The notes under the pieces are model-generated. The model was not told the DNA's origin. It was given only the letters and a program-made list of their open reading frames with translations, and did not search any database. Shown here piece by piece: positions 6,109 to 12,151 of a DNA stretch of 22,197 nucleotides. Origin of the DNA: Syntrophopropionicum sp964397525 (GTDB lineage: Bacteria; Bacillota; Desulfotomaculia; Desulfotomaculales; Pelotomaculaceae); contig CAYNIY010000026.1 in the NCBI GenBank assembly GCA_964397525.1, forward strand, positions 1-22,197. Reading direction: 5' to 3'. Each line of letters opens with the position of its first letter. Position 1 is the stretch's first letter. The translations under genes were made by a program, and so were the position numbers.

Positions 6109-6858
6109 CTAAAATGTTCTTTTGGGGTTAACTGACAGTTCAAGCCGGTCAAGGAACGTAGTAAACACAGCAGCTATCAATAGATAGAGTACAGCTGCCA
6201 TAATCAGCGGAAAGAAAGCGTCATAGGTGCGGCTTCTGATAATATCACTGGCTTTGGTCAGATCCTGCACAGCAATATAGCCTACAACTGAAGTTATTTT
6301 TACCAGGGAGATAAATTCGCCCTTATAGACCGGCAGTACACGACGCAGGGCCTGTGGCATAATGATATAACCAAAGGTCTGGATTTTGGAAAAACCGCTG
6401 GCAATCCCGGCTTCAGCCTGACCTTTATCGATACTCTCGATCGATGTTCGAAACATTTCTGAGACATAAGCTCCGAAGTTTAAACCAAAAGCCAATACAG
6501 CCACCAATACCGGGTTTATATTAACTGAAGCAAATACCAAGTAATAGACGATCATTAACAATACCAGCACCGGCGTCCCGCGCAGCAGGTAAATATACAG
6601 GCGGGCAGGCAGGCTCAGGATTTTCCGCTTGGACATGCGCATAAAACAAACCAGGGCTCCCATCAGCGTGCCAAAAAGGGCGGCAAATATCGATATGATA
6701 ACTGTAGTTTGTATCCCTTCCAAGATCAGCAAATAGCGTTGTTCCAGGATGATGTTGTTGTAGAAGCCGTTCGAGAGATATTGCAGAAATGACAATTTCT
6801 CCTGCGTTAAAGCGAAAACAGACAGGGCCAGAACGAGTAGGACCATACCTCCTGCCAA
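6109..6858 (-). CDS. Polar amino-acid ABC transporter permease (HisM/GlnP type)
   Basis: Inner-membrane subunit of about 249 residues with five or more membrane segments. It has the family block YLLRGTPVLVLLMIVYYL and the ATPase-contacting EAA loop, here SIDKGQAEAGIASGFSKIQTFGYIIMPQALRRVLP. The protein presumably forms a homodimer, since only one permease gene is present. The start is uncertain. I use TTG at 6858 (GAAGG 5 bases upstream). The ATG at 6846 directly abuts an AGGAGGT and is too close. An ATC at 6873 has GAAGGGGGG 8 bases upstream and would give the more natural N-terminus M-KKVTLAGGMVLLVL. An in-frame TGA lies just before, so no other start exists. It lies between the STAS gene and the ATPase, both within 40 bases, so the signalling genes share its operon. 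Confidence 0.88.
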   Translation of the reverse strand: MAGGMVLLVLALSVFALTQEKLSFLQYLSNGFYNNIILEQRYLLILEGIQTTVIISIFAALFGTLMGALVCFMRMSKRKILSLPARLYIYLLRGTPVLVLLMIVYYLVFASVNINPVLVAVLAFGLNFGAYVSEMFRTSIESIDKGQAEAGIASGFSKIQTFGYIIMPQALRRVLPVYKGEFISLVKITSVVGYIAVQDLTKASDIIRSRTYDAFFPLIMAAVLYLLIAAVFTTFLDRLELSVNPKRTF

Positions 6859-6896
6859 TGTTACCTTCTTGATGTGATCAGCCCCCCTTCACCGGT

Positions 6897-7235
6897 TCAG
6901 CCTTTGAATGCCGCCAGAGCATCATCCTGAGACTGAAAAACAGGAAATATACTGGTAAAACCAGCTATATCAAATACTTCTTTGACGTTATTGACGAGGT
7001 TGGCCAATACGACCCGGCCGCCTGCTGCTTTAGCCTTTTTTGCCGCCATGAGCAAAACCCGCAGCCCGGCGCTGCTGATGTAATCCAGGCCGGCAAAATC
7101 TATTAACAGGTTGTGCTCTCCGCTCTGCAGGTATGATAATATTTCTTTTTCCAACTCGCTGGAAGTGACTGAATCCAGACGCCCTTCCACTTCAACTACT
7201 ACTGCCGCTCCTACTTTGTGGCCCTGAATTTTCAT
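6897..7235 (-). CDS. STAS-domain anti-sigma-factor antagonist (SpoIIAA/RsbV-like)
   Basis: A complete 112-residue STAS protein. The core strand and helix read LLIDFAGLDYISSAGLRVLL; by alignment with SpoIIAA (DSSG, Ser58) the phosphorylatable residue is Ser55. In partner switching the unphosphorylated STAS protein binds the RsbW-type kinase; the kinase inactivates it by phosphorylation, and a PP2C phosphatase restores it. Both partners are the genes immediately upstream (7192-7650 and 7652-9007). GGGAGG lies 7 bases before the ATG. The gene overlaps the 3' end of the kinase gene by 44 bases, which implies translational coupling. No sigma factor is in the window, so its target may be the degenerate RsbW-like domain on the ABC ATPase, an inference from gene order. 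Confidence 0.9.
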   Translation of the reverse strand: MKIQGHKVGAAVVVEVEGRLDSVTSSELEKEILSYLQSGEHNLLIDFAGLDYISSAGLRVLLMAAKKAKAAGGRVVLANLVNNVKEVFDIAGFTSIFPVFQSQDDALAAFKG

Positions 7236-7650
7236 TATCTATCCTCCCTGTAAGCCTTTTATGCATGGTGATAATATTATGATCATCCCGGCGCTCATAC
7301 TCAACCTGATCCATCATGGTGCGGACCAAATATATACCCAACCCACCGGCCGGTCTTTCATCCAGCTCCCGGCTCAAATCAGGAATGGGCATGTCCAAGG
7401 GATTAAAAGGCATTCCATCATCCTTAACCTGAATCACTATTTCACTCTCTGCCAGGTACATATTGATCAGGATCACATGCTCCTCATGGTCGTCATAACC
7501 ATAATTGATGGTATTAGTGATCAGTTCATCCAGGGAAAGGTTGATGTTAAATATGTAACATGGCTCAATATTGTTATTGACCCCGAATTCTTCAACCTGT
7601 TCAGCCAGCCTGGCTATTTCTGTAAGTTCATTCTTTATCGCCCTATGCAT
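7192..7650 (-). CDS. RsbW/SpoIIAB-like serine kinase (GHKL ATPase)
   Basis: 152 residues with intact ATP-site motifs: N-box LSLDELITNTINYGY (E42 and N46), G1 box KDDGMPFNP at 76-84, and G2 box PAGGLGIYLV at 100-109. These are the features of anti-sigma-factor kinases such as RsbW and SpoIIAB, which phosphorylate a STAS protein. The catalytic fold normally ends around IITMHKRL at 126-133; another 19 residues rich in S, G and R run into the STAS gene, giving a 44-base overlap, either a natural coupling device or a lost stop codon. The ATG is one base after the phosphatase stop, with GAGGT 8 bases upstream. Phosphatase, kinase and antagonist in this order form a full partner-switching cassette. 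Confidence 0.88.
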   Translation of the reverse strand: MHRAIKNELTEIARLAEQVEEFGVNNNIEPCYIFNINLSLDELITNTINYGYDDHEEHVILINMYLAESEIVIQVKDDGMPFNPLDMPIPDLSRELDERPAGGLGIYLVRTMMDQVEYERRDDHNIITMHKRLTGRIDNENSGPQSRSGSSS

Positions 7651-7651
7651 C

Positions 7652-9007
7652 TTACCCTACCTCATATTTAATTGCCAGTATGGTAATATCATCCGATTGC
7701 TGGGCTCCGCCGGCATAACCTTTCACAGCTGCCAATATTCCCTGGGTTAGGTTACGGGCATTACCTGAACCCAGAGTAACGAGAACTTTTTCGAAGAGCA
7801 CACTGCCCATTAATTCACCTGCTTTGTTCATGGCCTCTGTCACCCCGTCCGTGTATAAAACCAGAATATCATTGCGGTTCAGTTTCACCCGGCTGCGGCC
7901 GTATTCCGCCCCTTTCAGCACTCCTAAAGCAATACCGGCCGTTTTCTCAAGCAACCGGCAGCTGCCGTCGTGATGAACAATGTAGGGCAGATTGTGGCCC
8001 CCGTTACTATACAGCACCTCTCCGCTGGGAATATGCAGTATCCCCAGAAATGAACTTACAAACATGCATGAATCGTTATCCTGGTAAAGATTATCATTCA
8101 CTTTGGCTAATATTTCATCGGGTGTCATATTAATGTCTGCCGTGGCTTTGATTAAGGTCTTGGTGACCGCCATGAATAATGATGCCGGCACACCCTTGCC
8201 GGATACGTCGCCAATGGTAAAACAAAGATGCTCGTCATCGAGCAGAAAGAAATCATAAAGGTCGCCCCCTACTTCTTTCGCGGGTTCAAGTATCGCGTGG
8301 ATATCGAACTCTTCCCGATCGGGAAAGACCGGGAAGATCTTGGGGATGATGCTCATCTGTATTTCCCGGGCTGCTTTCAGCTCACCTTCTATTAATTCCT
8401 TGTCCGCCTCTGTTTGGCGCTCTTTAATCAGGTTGTTGACAACAAAGGCAAAAATGGCCAGGCCCAGTGAATTGCTGATAATCATCGGCAGGCTGGCTAC
8501 CTTTATCGCGGCCAGAGCTGCATCAAAAGGACGGCTGATTAATAAGCCCAGTCCCATGTGAAAGCTTTCCATCAGGACGCCGAATATTGCGGCTCCCCGG
8601 ACGCTAATAAATTCACCCTTGCGGCAGTAATATATAATCCCTCCTGCCAGGCCGGCTATTACGGTCGAAATGGAACAAGCCAGGCAGGTGATGCCCCCCA
8701 TAGTATAGCGGTGCAGCCCGCCGATCAAACCAGCCCCCAGCCCCACCAGCGGCCCTCCGATCAGACCGGCTATGGCGGGTCCCAAATCACGGATGTTAAT
8801 CATCACCCCAAGCACTTTTTCACCGCTCAGGGTGCCGTATATGGAAAAAAGACCAAATACTAAGATCAAGACAATATGATGTCTGTAGTTGGTCTTTTTT
8901 TGAAGGATCTCCTTGAAATATTGTGTTCTGGTCATAACATATGCCAGGACAATGATTACCGACATGTTCTTGACCAGTGAAATAATAATTGCAATCAGAT
9001 CTTCGAT
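7652..9007 (-). CDS. LytS-type membrane receptor with SpoIIE/RsbU PP2C phosphatase domain
   Basis: Counting from the proposed start, residues 1-195 form a 5TM-5TMR_LYT membrane domain, with NIRDLGPAIAGLIGGPLVG and GLHRYTMGGITCLACSIST. A charged helical linker (EGELKAAREIQMSIIPKIFP) leads to a PP2C domain with metal-binding motifs EVGGDLYDF (D249), GDVSGKGVPASLFMA (D267), LYTDGVTEA (D387) and QSDDITIL. It should dephosphorylate the STAS protein encoded two genes on, under control of a signal sensed by the membrane domain. The first ATG (8965) has no ribosome site and would lose half of the first membrane helix. The frame stays open upstream through EDLIAIIISLVKN to an ATC at 9007 with AGGGGAG 6 bases before it, so I take ATC as the start. 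It begins 21 bases after the binding-protein gene. Confidence 0.88.
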   Translation of the reverse strand: MEDLIAIIISLVKNMSVIIVLAYVMTRTQYFKEILQKKTNYRHHIVLILVFGLFSIYGTLSGEKVLGVMINIRDLGPAIAGLIGGPLVGLGAGLIGGLHRYTMGGITCLACSISTVIAGLAGGIIYYCRKGEFISVRGAAIFGVLMESFHMGLGLLISRPFDAALAAIKVASLPMIISNSLGLAIFAFVVNNLIKERQTEADKELIEGELKAAREIQMSIIPKIFPVFPDREEFDIHAILEPAKEVGGDLYDFFLLDDEHLCFTIGDVSGKGVPASLFMAVTKTLIKATADINMTPDEILAKVNDNLYQDNDSCMFVSSFLGILHIPSGEVLYSNGGHNLPYIVHHDGSCRLLEKTAGIALGVLKGAEYGRSRVKLNRNDILVLYTDGVTEAMNKAGELMGSVLFEKVLVTLGSGNARNLTQGILAAVKGYAGGAQQSDDITILAIKYEVG

Positions 9008-9028
9008 AAAAATCTCCCCTGTAAAGTT

Positions 9029-9808
9029 TTATTGTTTAACCAGGGCTGCTATGCCCCCCTTGTAATAAGGCTCTGAAAACAATACGCTTTTAGCCCGTTC
9101 ATCAGTAATGGTAATACATGCCCCGATCATATCCACTTTGCCAGCCATCAGTGCCGGGATCATGGCGCCGAAATCCATGTTAACCACTTCCAGCTTCATG
9201 CCTAATTTCTGAGCAACATAACCAGCCAATTCAATATCAAAACCCACTACTTTCTGGCTGCCGTCAATAAATGCAAATGGTTCGGTAACTGCAGCGGTGC
9301 CAAACTTCAGCACGCCTTTATTTCCATCCAGCACAATATTGGGCATCGGAGCGGGGTTCCCGGTTTTGGGGAACCAGCGGGTCATCATCTGCTCATAGGT
9401 GCCATTGGCTTTCAGTTCTTTTACCACCTCATCAACAGTAGTTTTCAATTGTTTATTTTCAAGGGCTACGGCAAAACCATAATTATCAACTGTGATCATC
9501 TCAGGCAGGACCAGCAAGCCAGGATTTTTAGCAGCTATATTTTTTAAAATTGGTTCATCATAGGCGGCCACATCGGCTTTGCCGGTTTTTACAGCCAGGC
9601 ATGCATCAAGTACGGTATTGTAATATTGGAATTTGGCATTGGGATACTTTGTTAAGACCAGTTTGTCTGCGACTGTACCGGTTGGGACAGCAAACTGCTT
9701 GCCATCCAGCTGGCTCAGATTAGTGATTTTTTCCCGGGAACCACACCCTGCCATTGCCAGTAATGAAAAAAACAAAAGGACGATTAATATACCGCTGATT
9801 TTTTTCAA
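9029..9808 (-). CDS. Amino-acid solute-binding lipoprotein, apparently circularly permuted
   Basis: A lipoprotein with basic start, hydrophobic stretch GILIVLLFFSLLAMAGC and a lipid-accepting Cys, so anchored outside the membrane. The family is SBP_bac_3, but the parts are in swapped order. The segment that is usually second comes first (LSQLDGKQFAVPTGT, then ADVAAYDEPILK and LKANGTYEQMMTRWF, normally the C-terminus). After a proline-rich linker comes the usual N-terminal part (VLKFGTAAVTEPFAFID, VVGFDIELAGYVAQKLG, MIGACITITDERAKSVLFSE), and the protein stops at PYYKGG. All elements are present once. Start: the ATG at 9820 directly abuts AAGGAG; TTG at 9808 has workable spacing and gives the typical M-KKISGILIV signal. 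It heads the importer and phosphatase genes; substrate unknown. Confidence 0.85.
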   Translation of the reverse strand: MKKISGILIVLLFFSLLAMAGCGSREKITNLSQLDGKQFAVPTGTVADKLVLTKYPNAKFQYYNTVLDACLAVKTGKADVAAYDEPILKNIAAKNPGLLVLPEMITVDNYGFAVALENKQLKTTVDEVVKELKANGTYEQMMTRWFPKTGNPAPMPNIVLDGNKGVLKFGTAAVTEPFAFIDGSQKVVGFDIELAGYVAQKLGMKLEVVNMDFGAMIPALMAGKVDMIGACITITDERAKSVLFSEPYYKGGIAALVKQ

Positions 9809-9879
9809 TGTGGGATTCATCTCCTTTTTATTGCTATATTCAATGCAATATTTCTACAAATTTACTGCTTTTCCTTCCC

Positions 9880-11286
9880 CTATGCTTCTTTTCCGTTCCA
9901 GCAGTAGGTGCAGAGCTTATCCTTGCCGATGCCGATGGCATCAATCATGTCATAGATATTTTGGTATTTCAGCGTTGACAGGTTGAGCCGCTTGCTGATG
10001 TAGTCCACCATGCAGTTGTACTGCTCAGTTGACGGGTCGCAATAGGCGTTAAGGGACTCCGGTTCTTTTCCTTCAAGCTTGATGATGGCCTGTCTTGCAG
10101 CCAGGTCCATTTCTGACCGGGATACTGAAAAGTTGAGGTATTTACAACCGAAAACAATAGGCGGGCAGGCAGGCCGGATATGGACTTCGCTGGCATTGCA
10201 TTTGTACAGCAGGTCTACCGTTTCTCTCATCTGTGTGCCGCGGACAATTGAATCATCGCAAAAGAGCAGGCGTTTGCCGGAGACAAGTTCAGGAATGGGC
10301 ATCAGCTTCATCCTGGCCACAAGGTTTCTGATCTCCTGGTTCTGCGGCATAAAACTCCTGGACCAGGTCGGGGTGTATTTGATAAAAGGGCGGCCATAGG
10401 GTACTTTGGACTGGTTTGAGTAACCGATGGCATGCCCCACACCCGAGTCAGGCACCCCGGCCACCAAGTCAATTTCCACATTGTCATTCTTGGCCAGCAG
10501 CGCGCCATTTCTGTTGCGCATAACCTCAACGCTTGTGCCTTCATACGTTGAGGAGGGATAACCAAAATATACCCATAAGAAAGCGCAGATTTGCATTTTA
10601 TCCCTGGGCGGCGCAATTTTTTCCATACCGTCCGGTGTCAAAAAGATGATTTCTCCCGGGCCAAGTTCATAGTTGAAAACGTAGCCGAGGTTGGCAAAAG
10701 TACAGGATTCAGAGGAAACGCAGTAAGAACCTGCTTTCCTGCCAACTATTAAGGGAGTCCGGCCCAGTTTATCCCTGGAAGCATAGATCCCTTGCGGGGT
10801 CAAAAGCAGGATCGAACAGGAGCCCTCAATCAGCTCCTGCGCTTTTAATAAACCGTCGCTGAATGAATTTTCATGATCGATGATCACAGACACCAGCTCT
10901 GTCGGATTAATAGCGCCTCTGCTCGTTTCCATAAAATGAATATTTTTTCGGTGGGAGAATTCTTTTTTGACTATTTCATCTAAATTGTTAATCTTTGCTA
11001 CCGTGCTGAGTGCATACTGGCCAAGGTGTGAACGAATTGTCAAAGGCTGAGGTTCTGTATCGCTGATGCACCCAATGCCCATATTGCCTTTTGTACTTGC
11101 CAGCTCAGCTTCAAACTTTGCTCTGAACAGCGTATTTTCGATGTTATGAATTGACCTGCTGAAGCTGCCCCCGCTCCAGATCGCCATCCCCCCCCGGCTG
11201 GTTCCCAAGTGTGAATGGTAATCCGTACCAAAATACACATCCATCACACAATCTTCTTTAGAAACAACCCCAAACAATCCACCCAC
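9880..11286 (-). CDS. PurF-like amidophosphoribosyltransferase homologue lacking the N-terminal cysteine
   Basis: 468 residues, full PurF length. The C-terminal half has the PRPP-binding loop LLFCDDSIVRGTQM (341-353) and four cysteines at positions matching the 4Fe-4S ligands of Bacillus PurF: C234, C381, C459 and C462 (CTYC). The N-terminal glutaminase half is recognisable (GTDYHSHLGTSRGGMA), but the catalytic Cys that follows the initiator or propeptide in PurF is replaced: the protein starts MGGLFGV. Glutamine hydrolysis by the usual mechanism is therefore unlikely; ammonia use or another role is possible. The start is GTG, with AGGGGT 10 bases upstream. It lies 59 bases before the binding-protein gene with no clear terminator between, so it may be the first gene of the importer cluster or a separate unit. 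No other purine genes are near. Confidence 0.8.
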   Translation of the reverse strand: MGGLFGVVSKEDCVMDVYFGTDYHSHLGTSRGGMAIWSGGSFSRSIHNIENTLFRAKFEAELASTKGNMGIGCISDTEPQPLTIRSHLGQYALSTVAKINNLDEIVKKEFSHRKNIHFMETSRGAINPTELVSVIIDHENSFSDGLLKAQELIEGSCSILLLTPQGIYASRDKLGRTPLIVGRKAGSYCVSSESCTFANLGYVFNYELGPGEIIFLTPDGMEKIAPPRDKMQICAFLWVYFGYPSSTYEGTSVEVMRNRNGALLAKNDNVEIDLVAGVPDSGVGHAIGYSNQSKVPYGRPFIKYTPTWSRSFMPQNQEIRNLVARMKLMPIPELVSGKRLLFCDDSIVRGTQMRETVDLLYKCNASEVHIRPACPPIVFGCKYLNFSVSRSEMDLAARQAIIKLEGKEPESLNAYCDPSTEQYNCMVDYISKRLNLSTLKYQNIYDMIDAIGIGKDKLCTYCWNGKEA

Positions 11287-11380
11287 TTAAACCTACACCC
11301 CTTAAATATATTTAAAAAACCCAAAGTTTATACATTAATAGGATTACATTTTTATAATAATAATGCAACAACATTTTGGA

Positions 11381-11409
11381 GGAAGCAGAGGGACGTTCTT
11401 TTTGCTTCC
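11381..11409. repeat. 29-bp REP-like hairpin repeat, GACGTTC orientation
   Basis: Full copy; seven bases before a second copy in the same orientation (11417-11445), so a tandem pair. Confidence 0.85.
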
Positions 11410-11416
11410 TCTCATT

Positions 11417-11445
11417 TGAAGCAGAGGGACGTTCTTTTTGCTTCA
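11417..11445. repeat. REP-like hairpin repeat with compensated end pair
   Basis: Identical to its neighbour except for the outermost pair: 5' T and 3' A in place of G and C. Both ends changed, so the stem stays fully paired, evidence that the hairpin itself matters. Confidence 0.85.
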
Positions 11446-11595
11446 TTTTAATGTCCCCCGATTTCCTGTTCTTCCTTGCCAGGAAAGAAAGGACGCCTCA
11501 TTAAAATAAGGACGCCCTGTTGTAATTCATATGTTTTTTTCTGGATCTTTAAATATTGAGAGAGGGCAGAAAGTCAATTCCGATGTTCATCTAAT

Positions 11596-11632
11596 GGAAG
11601 CAAAAAGAACGTCCCCTTGCTTCCTTGCTTCC
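11596..11632. repeat. REP-like hairpin repeat plus duplicated TTGCTTCC arm
   Basis: A full copy in GAACGTC orientation (11596-11624) followed directly by a second TTGCTTCC. The same kind of extra arm (TTGCTGCC) follows the copy at 17169-17197. It ends one base before the stop codon of the LEA-like gene. Confidence 0.8.
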
Positions 11633-11633
11633 A

Positions 11634-11915
11634 CTACCAGGTCTTATTTTCAGCCTTTGCTATCAATTCTTCCTTTTTTTCTTTTCCTTTACCTTTCAGT
11701 TCATCGACCTTGTCTTCAAGCTTATCTTTCAATTCTTCTGCTTTATCTCCGGCTTTATCTTTTAATTCCTCAGCCTTATCTTTCAGCTCTCCTGCCTTGT
11801 CTCCGGCTTTGTCTTTCAGCTCTTCTGCCATATCCCCAGCCTTTTCTTTCAGTTCTTCTGCCTTTTTCTTGATAGAACCAATTGTCTGATCAATATTCTC
11901 TTTGAAATCTGCCAT
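11634..11915 (-). CDS. LEA-like 11-mer repeat protein
   Basis: A 93-residue, highly charged, cysteine-free protein. From residue 19 to 91 it is built of 11-residue units of the form AEELKDKAGDK; six full units and one 7-residue unit are visible. Such amphipathic 11-mers are typical of group 3 LEA proteins, which are disordered in solution and become helical on drying or at membranes; a desiccation, osmotic or membrane-stress role is inferred from this. The in-frame TTG at 11930 is part of the ribosome site; GGAGGT is 7 bases before the ATG at 11915, the likely start. It lies 36 bases downstream of the mini membrane protein gene and is probably co-transcribed with it. A plus-strand open frame over the same bases is only the antisense of this repeat. 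Confidence 0.8.
   Translation of the reverse strand: MADFKENIDQTIGSIKKKAEELKEKAGDMAEELKDKAGDKAGELKDKAEELKDKAGDKAEELKDKLEDKVDELKGKGKEKKEELIAKAENKTW
11643..11861. repeat. 33-bp tandem repeat inside the LEA-like gene
   Basis: Imperfect 33-base units, one per 11-residue motif, with one 21-base unit (7 residues) in the middle. All unit lengths are multiples of three, so expansions would keep the reading frame. Confidence 0.65.
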
Positions 11916-11951
11916 AATAAAAACCTCCAATTTTTATTTTTATGTTACTGG

Positions 11952-12101
11952 TTAAAGTATTTTTTTGCCTTGAATTACCCTGATCAAAACCATAACAATT
12001 GCTATAACCAGAAGAATGTGTATAAACCCGCCCATAGTATTGGCACTAACAATACCAAGGATCCATAAGATTATGAGTATCACGGCAATTGTCCACAACA
12101 T
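11952..12101 (-). CDS. lmo0937-family mini membrane protein
   Basis: A 49-residue protein with the sequence pattern MLWTIAVILIILWILG, then NTMGGFIHILLVIAIV and a short basic tail IRVIQGKKIL. The two hydrophobic helices around a GG-containing turn are characteristic of the lmo0937 family (DUF5670) of tiny membrane proteins, common in Firmicutes and other bacteria; some members are under stress control, but the molecular role is not known. GGAAGGAG lies 9 bases before the ATG. The LEA-like gene follows after 36 bases, so the pair looks like a small stress operon. The clostripain-type gene ends 50 bases upstream with no obvious terminator. Confidence 0.85.
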   Translation of the reverse strand: MLWTIAVILIILWILGIVSANTMGGFIHILLVIAIVMVLIRVIQGKKIL

Positions 12102-12151
12102 GACTGCTCACTCCTTCCTAATCTTATTAATGCTGACATAGACTATAGCTC

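Larger units (their letters stand above)
11287..11633. other. 347-base intergenic stretch with three REP-like repeats
   Basis: No gene is evident on either strand. Next to the PurF-like gene it is AT-rich, with a 14-base palindrome TTAAATATATTTAA at 11302-11315 and a possible weak minus-strand promoter further out. Three hairpin repeats lie at 11381-11409, 11417-11445 and 11596-11624. A 9-base direct repeat AAGGACGCC occurs at 11489-11497 and 11508-11516. The rest shows nothing I can interpret. Confidence 0.6.

Noticed and set aside
4977..9808. The kinase/STAS/phosphatase genes as a general stress or sporulation sigma-factor operon
   Set aside because: No sigma factor is encoded in the cluster or anywhere in the window, and transporter genes occupy the positions where one would be expected.
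11287..11380. Riboswitch upstream of the PurF-like gene
   Set aside because: I see no purine-riboswitch or other known aptamer core, only AT-rich sequence and a 14-base palindrome.
11617..11889. Plus-strand open frame antisense to the LEA-like gene
   Set aside because: It is an artefact of the 33-bp repeat, is low-complexity Ser/Leu/Pro, has no ribosome site, and the minus-strand frame has a perfect one.
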